Shown here piece by piece: positions 1 to 9,187 of a DNA stretch of 64,000 nt. Below the pieces are notes generated by a model, which saw only the letters and a program-made list of their open reading frames with translations, made no database searches and was not told where the DNA came from. The position numbers and the translations under genes were made by a program. Source of the stretch: Pedobacter suwonensis (GTDB taxonomy: Bacteria > Bacteroidota > Bacteroidia > Sphingobacteriales > Sphingobacteriaceae). Within the stretch, counting starts at the first letter, position 1. Each line of letters starts with the position of its first letter. The stretch lies in the NCBI RefSeq assembly GCF_900111825.1, contig NZ_FOJM01000001.1:266989-330988 (forward strand), written 5' to 3'.

Positions 1-76
1 CAAGGGTCTTATCCTGGGCAAAAACTGCTGTTGCAACGGAGAACGTTAAGAACAGGGCTAAAATTTGTAATTTCAT
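1..76 (-). CDS. N-terminus of a secreted protein (partial)
   Basis: Only the first 25 codons lie in the window. They read as a classical signal peptide: Met-Lys, a hydrophobic stretch (LQILALFLTFSVATAVF) and an Ala-Gln cleavage context (VFAQ) as in other exported proteins here. The gene runs off the left edge and its function cannot be told. It lies 12 bp downstream of the isomerase-like gene on the same strand, so it is probably the next gene of that operon. Confidence 0.7.
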   Translation of the reverse strand, partial: MKLQILALFLTFSVATAVFAQDKTL

Positions 77-88
77 TTTTTTATATCT

Positions 89-1726
89 TTAATTAGAATT
101 TCTTTTTTTTCCAAGGTTGACATCTCCACAAAAGTGCACTTTTATGCCCAGTTCATCCATAGCCGCTGCTTTAATTCTGCAGGCTTCATGTGCACCGGCT
201 TCGTAACTGGTGTATACCACCTGAATGTGGTTGGCCTGGTGGCGTGCCATTAACTGATCGCGGTTGACGCCTTTTAAAATGGCATGCATAATAGGCCACT
301 CGGGTGTGGTTCCCTCCCATCTTCTTTTGGTTTCAGCTGCAGGTAAAGAGACTACTTCGCCCACTCCTAAATCGCAGTGCAGTTCATTATGCTTTATATA
401 TACGCGGCTCCAGACGATGAAACCGGGCTTACTAATGCCTTTTAATGATCCACCGCCCAAACGGAAATACATGGCAGGCTGTCTGTCGCTGCTTGCTCCG
501 GCGTAACCATCAATGAAATGTGCGGCTGGCGCCGCGCCTGAAATGAGAAAAAGCCAAACAAAGCCGTCAATTTCGCCTCCTTTATAATGTTCGCCCCAAC
601 GGATATCATGCAGCGTATTTTCTCCGCTCATGCCGAGTTCATTCCAGAGTTGATAAGTGAGCAGAGCATCCAAACCGGCACATTCATCAACTTCGTTAAA
701 ATGTGGTAAAGCCTTTTTGGCGTACAGTTCTTTGCCGTTTAAGCCATATACCGGTGGACGGTCTTCGTTATTGAGCAAACCTTCCACCAAATCGCTGGCC
801 ACGGTCAAATCTTTTAAACCCTGCTGGTATTGGATACCGATGGTGTCGCAGCTAAAGTCGTCGGCAATGCGGAGTGCTGCAATATACATGCGGCATTGCT
901 CAAGTGTTTGTCTTTTTGTTAATTGTGTAGCCTCGTCAGTACCCCAGTTAAAGGTCATTCCTTTTTGCAACAGCCAATCTAAAACACCTTCAGCTTCCTG
1001 ATCGGTTACCTGTAACATGGCGGCATATAAAGCTGATTGACTGAGCCTCTCTTTAAAGAAACCGGTGCGGTGCAGCAGTTCATCGGGTATGATAGCATTG
1101 TACATACCCATGCATCCTTCGTCAAACACGCCCATTATTACTTTTCGCTCTTTCAGACTTCTGGCAAAGTCCCGACCTTTTCTATCGTCGCTTAAAGGGA
1201 TTTTATTTAGCGCGAAACTTTTAACGTGACTTTGATCATAACTGATTTTACCGGTAGAAAGCCATTCCCGCAATCCGTCGATAAAAAAATCGTCTGTAAA
1301 ATTTTCACTCCACATCGTACTGTAGGGGATTTGTGCTTTGGTTAAACAACCGTTTAAATTTAACATGCCTACCAGTCCGGGCCACTGTCCTCTCCAGTTG
1401 GCGAGGGTAAGTATCGGACCGCGGTGCGTGGTTAATCCGGCTAATACGTGATGAGAATACTGCCAAACGCTCTCTGCAACGATTAAAGGCTGCCCGGGGT
1501 CAATACTCCTGAAGATATCCATACCCATTCTTTGCGAATCGATGAAACCGTGTTTTTTAACCGGATCATAAGCGTGTGCCCGTTTAACCTTCCTGCCAAG
1601 CTGCTCAATTGCTGCAGTTAATTTTTGCTCCATTTCGGCTTGCGCTGCCCAGCAACTTTGGTTTGCCGAAAGGCGTAAATCTCCACTGGAAACGATAAGA
1701 ATTTCGTTTGATTGATCTGGTCTCAT
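89..1726 (-). CDS. L-fucose/L-arabinose isomerase-like protein
   Basis: This 545-residue protein resembles the L-fucose isomerase superfamily (ketol isomerases converting aldoses such as L-fucose to ketoses with a divalent metal). I see the family-type segments VIMGVFDEGCMGMYNAIIPD (about 197-215) and FNEVDECAGLDALLT (about 343-357), and no signal peptide, so it is cytoplasmic. The length is a little short of E. coli FucI (about 590 residues), so the substrate is not certain; it may be another 6-deoxy sugar or pentose. It is transcribed away from the AraC gene at 1954 and sits beside a sugar symporter and many glycosidases, which supports a role in sugar catabolism. Superfamily membership is likely; L-fucose as substrate is inference. 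Confidence 0.75.
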   Translation of the reverse strand: MRPDQSNEILIVSSGDLRLSANQSCWAAQAEMEQKLTAAIEQLGRKVKRAHAYDPVKKHGFIDSQRMGMDIFRSIDPGQPLIVAESVWQYSHHVLAGLTTHRGPILTLANWRGQWPGLVGMLNLNGCLTKAQIPYSTMWSENFTDDFFIDGLREWLSTGKISYDQSHVKSFALNKIPLSDDRKGRDFARSLKERKVIMGVFDEGCMGMYNAIIPDELLHRTGFFKERLSQSALYAAMLQVTDQEAEGVLDWLLQKGMTFNWGTDEATQLTKRQTLEQCRMYIAALRIADDFSCDTIGIQYQQGLKDLTVASDLVEGLLNNEDRPPVYGLNGKELYAKKALPHFNEVDECAGLDALLTYQLWNELGMSGENTLHDIRWGEHYKGGEIDGFVWLFLISGAAPAAHFIDGYAGASSDRQPAMYFRLGGGSLKGISKPGFIVWSRVYIKHNELHCDLGVGEVVSLPAAETKRRWEGTTPEWPIMHAILKGVNRDQLMARHQANHIQVVYTSYEAGAHEACRIKAAAMDELGIKVHFCGDVNLGKKRNSN

Positions 1727-1769
1727 ATTTTATTAATGAACATAAAATTTACAGGAAAATAATATGCTC

Positions 1770-1785
1770 TTTATTAATTTGGTTA
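1770..1785 (-). promoter_or_regulatory. 16-mer shared with the region before the symporter gene
   Basis: The minus-strand sequence TAACCAAATTAATAAA occurs here, 43 nt before the isomerase-like start, and again at 5495-5510, 14 nt before the symporter start; both copies continue into GAGC (with one extra C in the second). It could be an operator for the adjacent AraC regulator or a shared leader element. The match is seen directly; the function is inferred. Confidence 0.35.
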
Positions 1786-1953
1786 TGCCATACGGCTCTT
1801 ATACAAAACTCTGCAATGAAATACAGCATTTTATCATGCTTTTTATCAACTTAATATAGGATATTATCATTTAAGTGCCTAAATTGGGCTTTTGTAATTG
1901 ATGTCCTTATCGGCATTGGATGGCAATCCTAACCAAATGTTTTTATTAGAATC

Positions 1954-2823
1954 ATGAAACCTCATTTTCATAAAGTACCCATTACCCTGCAAAGTTCTTT
2001 TAGTATCCGTCATGATATTAAACCCGATTTCGGTAATATCTGGCATTACCATCCGGAGCTTGAACTGCATTATGTAATTAAAGGTGAAGGTGTACGTTTT
2101 ATCGGCGATAACATCAGTAATTTTGTACCTGATGAAATGGTTTTGCTGGGCGAAAACCTGCCACATACCTGGCGTTGTAAAGATGAGTATTTTCAGGGCA
2201 ACCCCGATTTAACTACCGAGGCAATGGTGATTCATTTTCTGCCTGATTGCCTGGGGAAGTATATGCTCACTTTGCCGGAAGCTTACCTGATTCCGAAGTT
2301 ATTTGAGAAAGCAAAAAGCGGCATGGTAATTAATGGTAAAGCTAAAGACAAACTGATTGATTTAATGCGTGCCGCAGTTGATGCCACCAACCTTGACCGG
2401 ATTATTATTTTGCTCTCCATTTTAAAAACACTGGCCGAAACGGATGAATACTCGACCATTGTAACGAGCAAAAACACCTTTTACCAAAGCAATGAATCTG
2501 AAACCCTGCGGATTAACAAAATCTGCAATTATACCTTAAGTAATTATAAAAAAGAAATTACATTGGAAGAAGTAGCTTCTTTAAGCAATTTGAGTGTAAC
2601 CTCTTTTTGCCGTTATTTTAAGCTGATGACGAAAAAGACATTCTACGATTTTCTGATCGAGATAAGGGTGAGCCACGCCTGTCGTTTTCTGATTGAAAAT
2701 AAGTTGCCTACTGAAATGATCTGTTTTGATTGTGGCTTTAATAACGTTTCCAATTTTTACCGGCATTTTAAAAAGGTAACGGGAATGACGCCGCTGGATT
2801 ATAAGCGGAAGTATTTGAATTAA
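1954..2823 (+). CDS. AraC-family transcriptional regulator
   Basis: The 289-residue protein has an N-terminal cupin-like sensor (about 20-100; His-rich HYHPELELHYVIKGEG followed by PDEMVLLGENLPHTWR) and a C-terminal AraC double helix-turn-helix (about 190-289). The HTH shows the usual features: an ITLEEVASLSNLS first helix pair, then ICFDCGFNNVSNFYRHFKKV and a GMTPLDYKRKY ending. Such regulators usually bind a sugar through the cupin and activate catabolic genes. It is divergent from the isomerase-like gene and near the symporter/aldolase genes, so these are its likely targets. The effector is unknown. Confidence 0.93.
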   Translation: MKPHFHKVPITLQSSFSIRHDIKPDFGNIWHYHPELELHYVIKGEGVRFIGDNISNFVPDEMVLLGENLPHTWRCKDEYFQGNPDLTTEAMVIHFLPDCLGKYMLTLPEAYLIPKLFEKAKSGMVINGKAKDKLIDLMRAAVDATNLDRIIILLSILKTLAETDEYSTIVTSKNTFYQSNESETLRINKICNYTLSNYKKEITLEEVASLSNLSVTSFCRYFKLMTKKTFYDFLIEIRVSHACRFLIENKLPTEMICFDCGFNNVSNFYRHFKKVTGMTPLDYKRKYLN

Positions 2824-2830
2824 TTCTTTA

Positions 2831-2862
2831 AGACCTTACAGGTTTTTAAAACCTGTAAGGTC
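2831..2862. terminator. Perfect 32-bp palindrome, bidirectional terminator
   Basis: The arms agaccttacaggtttt and aaaacctgtaaggtct are perfectly complementary (16 bp, no loop). It lies just after the AraC stop and before the convergent aldolase stop. A second hairpin (tgtcagatg, gtaa, catctgaca) follows at 2874-2895. The same kind of palindrome with a GGTTT/AAACC core occurs at 23220-23252 and 50713-50745. Confidence 0.7.
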
Positions 2863-2923
2863 TGAATAGAAAATGTCAGATGGTAACATCTGACACCACA
2901 CCAAAAAACCTATAAGGTCTGGT

Positions 2924-3856
2924 TTATATAAAAACTTCAATATTTAACTCGCTTCTTAAGGCAGTATAATCATCAAACAATTTTTCTACTTCTTTAACTA
3001 CATCGGACGTAAATGCGCCCACATTTCTCCGTGTAAAAGTTGAAATGTTTAACCCGCGTTTCTGCAGAAAATATTTGGAAACTACGGGGTAAACGTTGTG
3101 CATCACGTCCATATTATCTGTTAGGAAATTTTGCACAGCAGCTACATCATCTTTTAAATGGTTATCGTTGTAATGGTCGCAAAGCCAAACAATTAACTCT
3201 GGAAAATAATTGCCCTGAATGCAGGATAATCCTGAAGTACCTGCTTTTAACGATTCTACGGCATGCACCATATAAGCATCATATAAGCCAAATGCATGGC
3301 CATCAGTGAGTTTAAGTTTTTCTTTAATCTGAATAAGATCAAGGCTGGTATCTTTATGGTAAATTACCCTTCCTGTTGCTACAAAATCAGCCAGTTGCTG
3401 TGGTTTTAATACTCTTTTGTAGGGTATAGGGCATTCATAGAAACCCATCGGAATTTCATCCGTCTGATGCAGCAGCTCGAACACGCGGTCGTTAAATATT
3501 TCATCGCTTTCCTCCTCATTGGCCAATAAACTGGTAATGGCAATAACGGCCTCAACGCCGGTATCGCTCACTGCTTTCACAAAATCGGCCTGTTTGGAAA
3601 TGGGCCCACCAAAGGTACCGGTAGCCACAACCGGTACTGCTCCGTTTACAACTTTAATAACATGTTTGATGACCTGGATGCGCTCTTTATCTGTTAATTC
3701 GAACATTTCGCTCGAAAGGCAATTGGCAAATAAACCCGATGATCCGGCCTGCAGATAAATCTCTGTAAGCTGGGTAAGTGCCGGATAATCGATATTTCCA
3801 TTGCTTAAAAAAGGCGTAAGCATAACCGGGATGAACCCTTTTTGTGAGTTTTCCAT
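2924..3856 (-). CDS. Dihydrodipicolinate synthase-family aldolase/lyase
   Basis: The 310-residue TIM-barrel protein belongs to the DHDPS/N-acetylneuraminate lyase (NAL) family. These enzymes use a Schiff-base lysine to cleave or join pyruvate-containing sugar acids. I see the tyrosine segment FYECPIPY (about 139-146) and the lysine segment IYHKDTS (about 171-177). The usual GTTGE loop that binds the pyruvyl carboxylate is replaced by a CLSSE-type sequence (about 46-50), so the substrate differs from that of DapA. The gene follows the symporter (55-bp gap) and lies among glycosidase genes, which makes a 2-keto-3-deoxy sugar acid or sialic-acid-like substrate more likely than lysine biosynthesis. 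The exact reaction is unknown. Confidence 0.8.
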   Translation of the reverse strand: MENSQKGFIPVMLTPFLSNGNIDYPALTQLTEIYLQAGSSGLFANCLSSEMFELTDKERIQVIKHVIKVVNGAVPVVATGTFGGPISKQADFVKAVSDTGVEAVIAITSLLANEEESDEIFNDRVFELLHQTDEIPMGFYECPIPYKRVLKPQQLADFVATGRVIYHKDTSLDLIQIKEKLKLTDGHAFGLYDAYMVHAVESLKAGTSGLSCIQGNYFPELIVWLCDHYNDNHLKDDVAAVQNFLTDNMDVMHNVYPVVSKYFLQKRGLNISTFTRRNVGAFTSDVVKEVEKLFDDYTALRSELNIEVFI

Positions 3857-3911
3857 TATATTGTGTCCTAATAAATTGTTCTAAATAATTGCCAGATTGA
3901 ACCTTCCGGAT

Positions 3912-5480
3912 TTAACTGACGGTTTTGATTTTTCTGTTTTTAATTTTCGTCAGGAAAAGTCCTGTTAAAAAAATGGTTAAGGTACCGGTTACAATAATCA
4001 TGTTTTTATGCAGTGGATTTATAAAAGCTTCATATTCCGGAGGCAGAAGAGAAGAAAATGTCATCCATATAATTACGGCAATACCGATAATAGTTGCGGT
4101 TATGGCTTCGTGGTTTTTGGTTTGCCGGCTTATAATGCCCAATAAAAACAAACCCAGCATGCCTGCGGCGAATATACCCGAAAGCTCCCACCATACATCC
4201 AATATACTTTTTACCCCAATCATGGCAATGCCCGCAATCATGCCCAGTAAACCAAAAGCTACTGTTGCGATGTGCAGCAGTGATAAATTCTGCTTTTCAT
4301 TGATTTCGGGTTTAAAATACCGCTTGTAAATATCGACCGAAAAAACAGTTGCCGACGCGTTCATTCCGGAGCTGATGGTGCTCATAGCGGCCGATAAGAT
4401 GGCTGAAACAATCAGTCCCACTAAGCCCACGGGTATTTTGGTCACCATAAAATGCGGCATAATTTTATCGCCGTAATCTGCCGGTTGTAAAGCGTTCTGT
4501 ACTTTTAAAACCTCAGTTGCAGCAGCATGTAAAGGCAATCGCTCTACCGCTACCTGGTGTTTGATCGATTGTACCAGTTCAGGATTAATTTCGTAGTAGG
4601 CAAATAAGCAAGATCCTATAATAAAGAAAAGTAAGGATGCCGGAATATATAACCATACACATAACCAGATTGATTTGGAGGCTGCACGGCTTGATGAAGC
4701 GGTATGGTAGCGCTGTATATAATTCTGATCCATACCAAAATTATTCAGGTTGATGAAAAAGCCATAAAGCAAAACTACCCAAAACGATGAGCTGATAAAA
4801 TCAGGTTTAAAGCTGCCCAGACTAAATTTATCGGCGGCTTTGCCTATCTCTGCTATTTTCGCTACTCCGCCGGGCATATTGCTGATCACGATATAAAGGA
4901 TGAGTAAAGCACCAAATGTTTTTACGATGGCCTGTACCACTTCTGTCCATATTACTGCTTCGATTCCTCCTAAAACGGTATAAACAATGATGCAGATGCC
5001 CATTACAATCATAATCATTTGCATGGAATAGCCGGTTAAAGCCTGTAAACTCAAAGCGATGCCGAAAAAGATGGAACCCATCCTTGCCAGTTGCGTAAGT
5101 AGGAAGCAAACGACAGCATATACCCTTGCCCAGGCACCAAAGCGTTTTTCGAGATGGGTATAGGCCGATATTTCACCTGTATTTCTGTAAAATGGCACAA
5201 AGTATTTAGAAGCTACCCACGCGGCCAGTGGCATTGAGATACTAAATACAAAAGCATTCCAGTTACCACCAAAAGCTTTTCCGGGTACACCCAAAAAAGT
5301 ATTGCTGCTTAAGAACGTTGCATAAATAGATAAACCTATTGCCCATCCGGGAATGAGGCCCGAAGCTTTTGTAAATTGCTCGGAATTCTTATTTTTCCTG
5401 GAAAAATAAACACCAACCAGTATCATTCCAACCAAATAAATGGCGATAATCGCAAGATCGAATATAGGCAGACCCTTCAT
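3912..5480 (-). CDS. Sodium:solute symporter (SSS family)
   Basis: This 522-residue integral membrane protein has about 13-14 hydrophobic segments and the SSS pattern: an N-terminal FDLAIIAIYLVGMILVG helix, the GLIPGWAIGLSIYATFLSSNTFLGVPGKAF region in TM2, and the AILSAAMSTISSGMNASATV motif (about 365-385) that contributes Na+ ligands. Family members import sugars, sialic acid or other solutes with Na+. Its position between GH2 and the DHDPS-type aldolase suggests it takes up a product of the secreted glycosidases. There is no signal peptide beyond the first TM helix. Confidence 0.92.
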   Translation of the reverse strand: MKGLPIFDLAIIAIYLVGMILVGVYFSRKNKNSEQFTKASGLIPGWAIGLSIYATFLSSNTFLGVPGKAFGGNWNAFVFSISMPLAAWVASKYFVPFYRNTGEISAYTHLEKRFGAWARVYAVVCFLLTQLARMGSIFFGIALSLQALTGYSMQMIMIVMGICIIVYTVLGGIEAVIWTEVVQAIVKTFGALLILYIVISNMPGGVAKIAEIGKAADKFSLGSFKPDFISSSFWVVLLYGFFINLNNFGMDQNYIQRYHTASSSRAASKSIWLCVWLYIPASLLFFIIGSCLFAYYEINPELVQSIKHQVAVERLPLHAAATEVLKVQNALQPADYGDKIMPHFMVTKIPVGLVGLIVSAILSAAMSTISSGMNASATVFSVDIYKRYFKPEINEKQNLSLLHIATVAFGLLGMIAGIAMIGVKSILDVWWELSGIFAAGMLGLFLLGIISRQTKNHEAITATIIGIAVIIWMTFSSLLPPEYEAFINPLHKNMIIVTGTLTIFLTGLFLTKIKNRKIKTVS

Positions 5481-5494
5481 TATTGGTTGGCTCG

Positions 5495-5510
5495 TTTATT
5501 AATTTGGTTA
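5495..5510 (-). promoter_or_regulatory. Second copy of the shared 16-mer
   Basis: This is the same minus-strand 16-mer as at 1770-1785 (TAACCAAATTAATAAA), placed immediately before the symporter start. Its closeness to the start codon puts it in the 5' leader. It may be an operator or a translation-level element; the function is not established. Confidence 0.35.
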
Positions 5511-5578
5511 AAACAAATATGCATTTCTAAAAAACAGTATTCATATAAGATTTTGGCTACATATTGTACCATCTTATC

Positions 5579-8500
5579 TTATTGAACATCCAAAGCATCA
5601 ATACTCATTCCTTTGGTTTCGATGGCAGTAATTCTTAGCTGATAGGCACCTGCGTTAATCATACTACCGGTACTGGTGCTGAAATAGTTCCATTTACCTG
5701 CCTTGGTTGGTACAAATTCTGCCTGTTCTGTTTTCATCAAAGTACCATCAGCTGATAAAAGTTCCAGTTTAGCTTTGAGGTTTTGCTCAAAAGGGTTGTG
5801 ATATTTAATGGTTAACGAATAGTTATCGGCAACGCCTACGGCGAAATTCCAGGTTAGAACGGCATCTGTATTGGCTTTAAAAGTAACGCGCTCCTTGCCC
5901 ATCAACTCTTCTTTTACAATGTGGTTACCTTTTAAAATGGCATCGGTAGCCTTGTAGGTGGCGGTATTTTTTAAATCGTAAGCAGGTTGTAAATGCGTAA
6001 CCGGTAAAACGAAAACATTTGCCGTGCCGCTCTCAAAAATGATCCGCTCGTTTGGATTAAGCCGTTTACGGTACAGTTGGAAGCTTTCTGCGTTGCTGTT
6101 GACCAGAGCAGTTTTAGTATCTTCAAAACCTGTTGGCACATGACTGTTGGGGTTTAATGCAACAAAGGTATCTGCTGTGTCTGTCGCGGTAAATTCAATG
6201 CCCTCCTGCCCGCGCGAAGCTTTAAGCCATTCGGAACCAAATATGCTGGAAGGCAGGCTGGTAAAGTTTGTTTTTTCTCCAATAAATTGTGCTTCTCCAA
6301 TGTCCAGCCAGTTATGTACTTCTGCATTTTTAATTTTGGTTAGAAGCGATTGGCTTGCGGGTGCAGGCTTAATATTTTGATTTGAACTGGCTATGGCAAT
6401 GGCCGAAATTACTGCCTGTCCAACTTTTATTTCCGGAAAATGAATCGTTAAAGCACCACCCTTTACAGTCGTTTTGATGGTTTTCCTTAACAATGTATTG
6501 CTCCCGGCTTCTTTCCAGATATCTAAATCTTTAATCACGGTTTTGCCATTGAAAGCCACATCGAATAAGCGCATGCCTTCCGCGTCTAAGCCACCACCTA
6601 TGCCCAACCAGGGTTCTATAAAATAAAGTTCTACCAAATATTCGCCATCTGGCAAAGGAAAGTGGTATTTCAGCTGGTCCCGGCCATACCTGAAAGTCTG
6701 AAATAACTTCCAATCGGTTGTGCCTGCAATGGGTTGAAAAGTACGGCGCTGACTGGCAAAAAAAACAGGTATACCCGGAAAATCTTTTGTCCAGGAGCTT
6801 GAACCAAAACAATTTTTCGCCGTTAAGTTCCTGTCTGCCGACCATTGATTCCCGTAGGTATCAGTATAATCATCGCCACCACAATTTAAGCGGTAAACAT
6901 AGTGGTAGCTTTTTTCGGGAGCTATTATTTTTTGATCGGTAACCAGTTGATTAAAATCAGGGCTTTGCGGTAGATTTTGCAAAACAAGCTGATCTTTTGC
7001 AACCGCTTTCCCATTAACGTAACCTATCGCATACAATACATTATATTTGATATTGGGTTTGTTCCACTGAAAATGCGTGCCGGTTACACCCCGCTTCTTT
7101 TTGCCAAGCGATTGACTGCTAATATCGTTAAAAAGCGCTACTTCATCGCAATTGGAATATACCACCACACTATCTTTTATCCCGGGCCTGCTCCAGCGGT
7201 TTGGCCAGGTATGCGATACGATGTATACCATCGGTTGTGTTGCTTTTGGCGCATAGTTAGCCCTGAACATGTAAAAAACATCGGTAGGTTCTTCCCATGG
7301 CGTAAACATGCCTTTATAATTTACAGGGCCAACCCGGTCTAAATCCCGAAGTCCCTCGCCTCCCTGAACGCGACCCGGATTATCATGCGAGCTATACAGC
7401 CAGAAAAAATGCCCTGCAGTTTTATCCTTTACCGATTCGGCCAAACGCACTTTGGTTTCCATCAGGACGGTCATTTTGTTTTCGGTATAACCCTTTCCTG
7501 CCGCATCAACATCGTGCAGATCGATGGTTCGCCAGGCGCCGTATTCGCCTACCAGAACCTGTCTTTGCAGGTCTTCGCCATAAGTTAAGGGGTTGCCGCC
7601 ATAGGTGCCTGTCCAGTTTTGGGGAACATCCCAATCGGTGCCTTTGCCGCCATTACAAGTGGTTACTTTTCTTTGTGACGATGCGGTTGGGTCAAGTTTA
7701 CGGATTAATTCGGTGCACTCCCGGGCGAAATCTTCAGGCAAAGTGCTTTCGTTTTCCAATCCCCATAAAACCACAGCCGGACTATTTCGTCTTTCTTTTA
7801 CCCAATCGATTAAAAGGGCTTTAAAGTTTTTTCTAAATTCAGGGGTATCGTACCAGATGTGTGCAGCCATTTGTGTCCAGCATAAGATCCCTTCCTTATC
7901 CCAATAATTAGAATACAGCAGGTTGTGTGGCTGGTGTGCATCGCGGAAGGCATTAAAACCTGCAGCTTTAATCTGCATCACACGCGAACGGATTTGGGCA
8001 TTGCTGAAAGCATGGCTCTGGCCGATTAAATGTTCGTATTCGGCTATCCCATTGATAAATACTGGTTTTCCGTTTAACAAAAATACTTTCTGATTGGCCT
8101 GTTCCCCGATTGGCCAGCTAATCCATCGGATGCCGTAAGGTGTTTGCTGTTCATCGAGCACTTTTCCATTTTCAATGAGGGTGGTTTTAAGCGTGTAGAG
8201 ATATGGGCTTTCCAGCGACCATAATTTCGGATTACTTATAGTAGCCGTTTTCTGTACTACATTCATTTCTTTCCCCGGACCAAGATGAATGGTACTTGTT
8301 AAGGTTTGTATTATTTTTCCATTTGCTTCTGTGAGCTGACTGATCAGGTTAAGCGATTTTCCTTTTGAACCATAGTTTTTAAGACTTGTAGTGAAATTTA
8401 AAACAGCAGCCTTTTCTGAAATTTTATTATCGTTCCAAATGTGAATACCAAAAGGTTCTACGCGAACTTCATTAGTAACGATGAGGTGAACAGGCCTGAA

Positions 8501-9187
8501 AATCCCCATAGGTTGCGAGCCTTCCGAAAAGCCACGTTCAGTAGAACAACCGCCATCAACCCAGGGTAAATCCTGAATGTTAGCCGGGTGATCGGCCCTC
8601 ACCGCCAGTATATTTTCAACGTTATTCAGTTTAATCGCCGTTGTAATGTCGAGTGTAAAGGTAGTTCTGCCACCTGCATGGTAGCCTACCTTCTGACCAT
8701 TTAGCCAAACAGTTGCATAAGAGCCTACTCCTTCAAAATACAAAAAGAAACGTTTTCCAGCCTTGATTTCATTTGTTTTAAAACTCTTGCGATACCAGGC
8801 ATAACCGTGTTTGTTACCGTGCAACCTGCGTTGGTAGCCCTCGTATTGATCCCAGTTATGCGGTACATTTATACTTTCCCAGTTTTTAGGATGATAAGTG
8901 GCTGCCTGAAAACCCTCAAAGGCATTTATACTTTTCTCATCGGCAACAGTAAGCCAACTGTTATTTAAAGAAATAGTCTTCCGGATTTGAGCATTAACCA
9001 AATTTATACTGCATAATGCCAGCAACAATAAGGTGAAGAAATGCTTTGAAGTATAGGTTCTTGGTTCGTGCTGACATGAACCAAGGCTTTTGAATATGGG
9101 GATTACTTCCTTGCCCAAGGTACGTGTCTCCACGGACCTTTTATCATTAAAAATATTATCAAAACAATTCCTCAACCAACTCATCAT
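5579..9187 (-). CDS. Secreted GH2 glycosidase with malectin domain
   Basis: This 1202-residue enzyme is a retaining glycoside hydrolase of family 2 (beta-galactosidase/beta-glucuronidase-like). Rough domain order: signal-like hydrophobic stretch (about 50-67), GH2 sugar-binding jelly roll (70-240; VGYHAGGRTTFTLDIT), Ig-like domain (255-355), TIM barrel (360-650) with acid/base Glu in VVLWGLENES and a probable nucleophile in LVGEYGAW, a DUF4982-like Ig domain (655-745), a malectin domain (760-930; YRLNCGGDDYTD), and a C-terminal beta-rich region (950-1202). The start overlaps the GH95 stop by 4 bp (ATGA), so translation is probably coupled. Oddly, about 48 residues precede the signal-like segment, so the true start may be a downstream non-ATG codon. 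The substrate is not predictable; GH2 with GH95 and GH28 fits pectic side chains. Confidence 0.9.
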   Translation of the reverse strand: MMSWLRNCFDNIFNDKRSVETRTLGKEVIPIFKSLGSCQHEPRTYTSKHFFTLLLLALCSINLVNAQIRKTISLNNSWLTVADEKSINAFEGFQAATYHPKNWESINVPHNWDQYEGYQRRLHGNKHGYAWYRKSFKTNEIKAGKRFFLYFEGVGSYATVWLNGQKVGYHAGGRTTFTLDITTAIKLNNVENILAVRADHPANIQDLPWVDGGCSTERGFSEGSQPMGIFRPVHLIVTNEVRVEPFGIHIWNDNKISEKAAVLNFTTSLKNYGSKGKSLNLISQLTEANGKIIQTLTSTIHLGPGKEMNVVQKTATISNPKLWSLESPYLYTLKTTLIENGKVLDEQQTPYGIRWISWPIGEQANQKVFLLNGKPVFINGIAEYEHLIGQSHAFSNAQIRSRVMQIKAAGFNAFRDAHQPHNLLYSNYWDKEGILCWTQMAAHIWYDTPEFRKNFKALLIDWVKERRNSPAVVLWGLENESTLPEDFARECTELIRKLDPTASSQRKVTTCNGGKGTDWDVPQNWTGTYGGNPLTYGEDLQRQVLVGEYGAWRTIDLHDVDAAGKGYTENKMTVLMETKVRLAESVKDKTAGHFFWLYSSHDNPGRVQGGEGLRDLDRVGPVNYKGMFTPWEEPTDVFYMFRANYAPKATQPMVYIVSHTWPNRWSRPGIKDSVVVYSNCDEVALFNDISSQSLGKKKRGVTGTHFQWNKPNIKYNVLYAIGYVNGKAVAKDQLVLQNLPQSPDFNQLVTDQKIIAPEKSYHYVYRLNCGGDDYTDTYGNQWSADRNLTAKNCFGSSSWTKDFPGIPVFFASQRRTFQPIAGTTDWKLFQTFRYGRDQLKYHFPLPDGEYLVELYFIEPWLGIGGGLDAEGMRLFDVAFNGKTVIKDLDIWKEAGSNTLLRKTIKTTVKGGALTIHFPEIKVGQAVISAIAIASSNQNIKPAPASQSLLTKIKNAEVHNWLDIGEAQFIGEKTNFTSLPSSIFGSEWLKASRGQEGIEFTATDTADTFVALNPNSHVPTGFEDTKTALVNSNAESFQLYRKRLNPNERIIFESGTANVFVLPVTHLQPAYDLKNTATYKATDAILKGNHIVKEELMGKERVTFKANTDAVLTWNFAVGVADNYSLTIKYHNPFEQNLKAKLELLSADGTLMKTEQAEFVPTKAGKWNYFSTSTGSMINAGAYQLRITAIETKGMSIDALDVQ

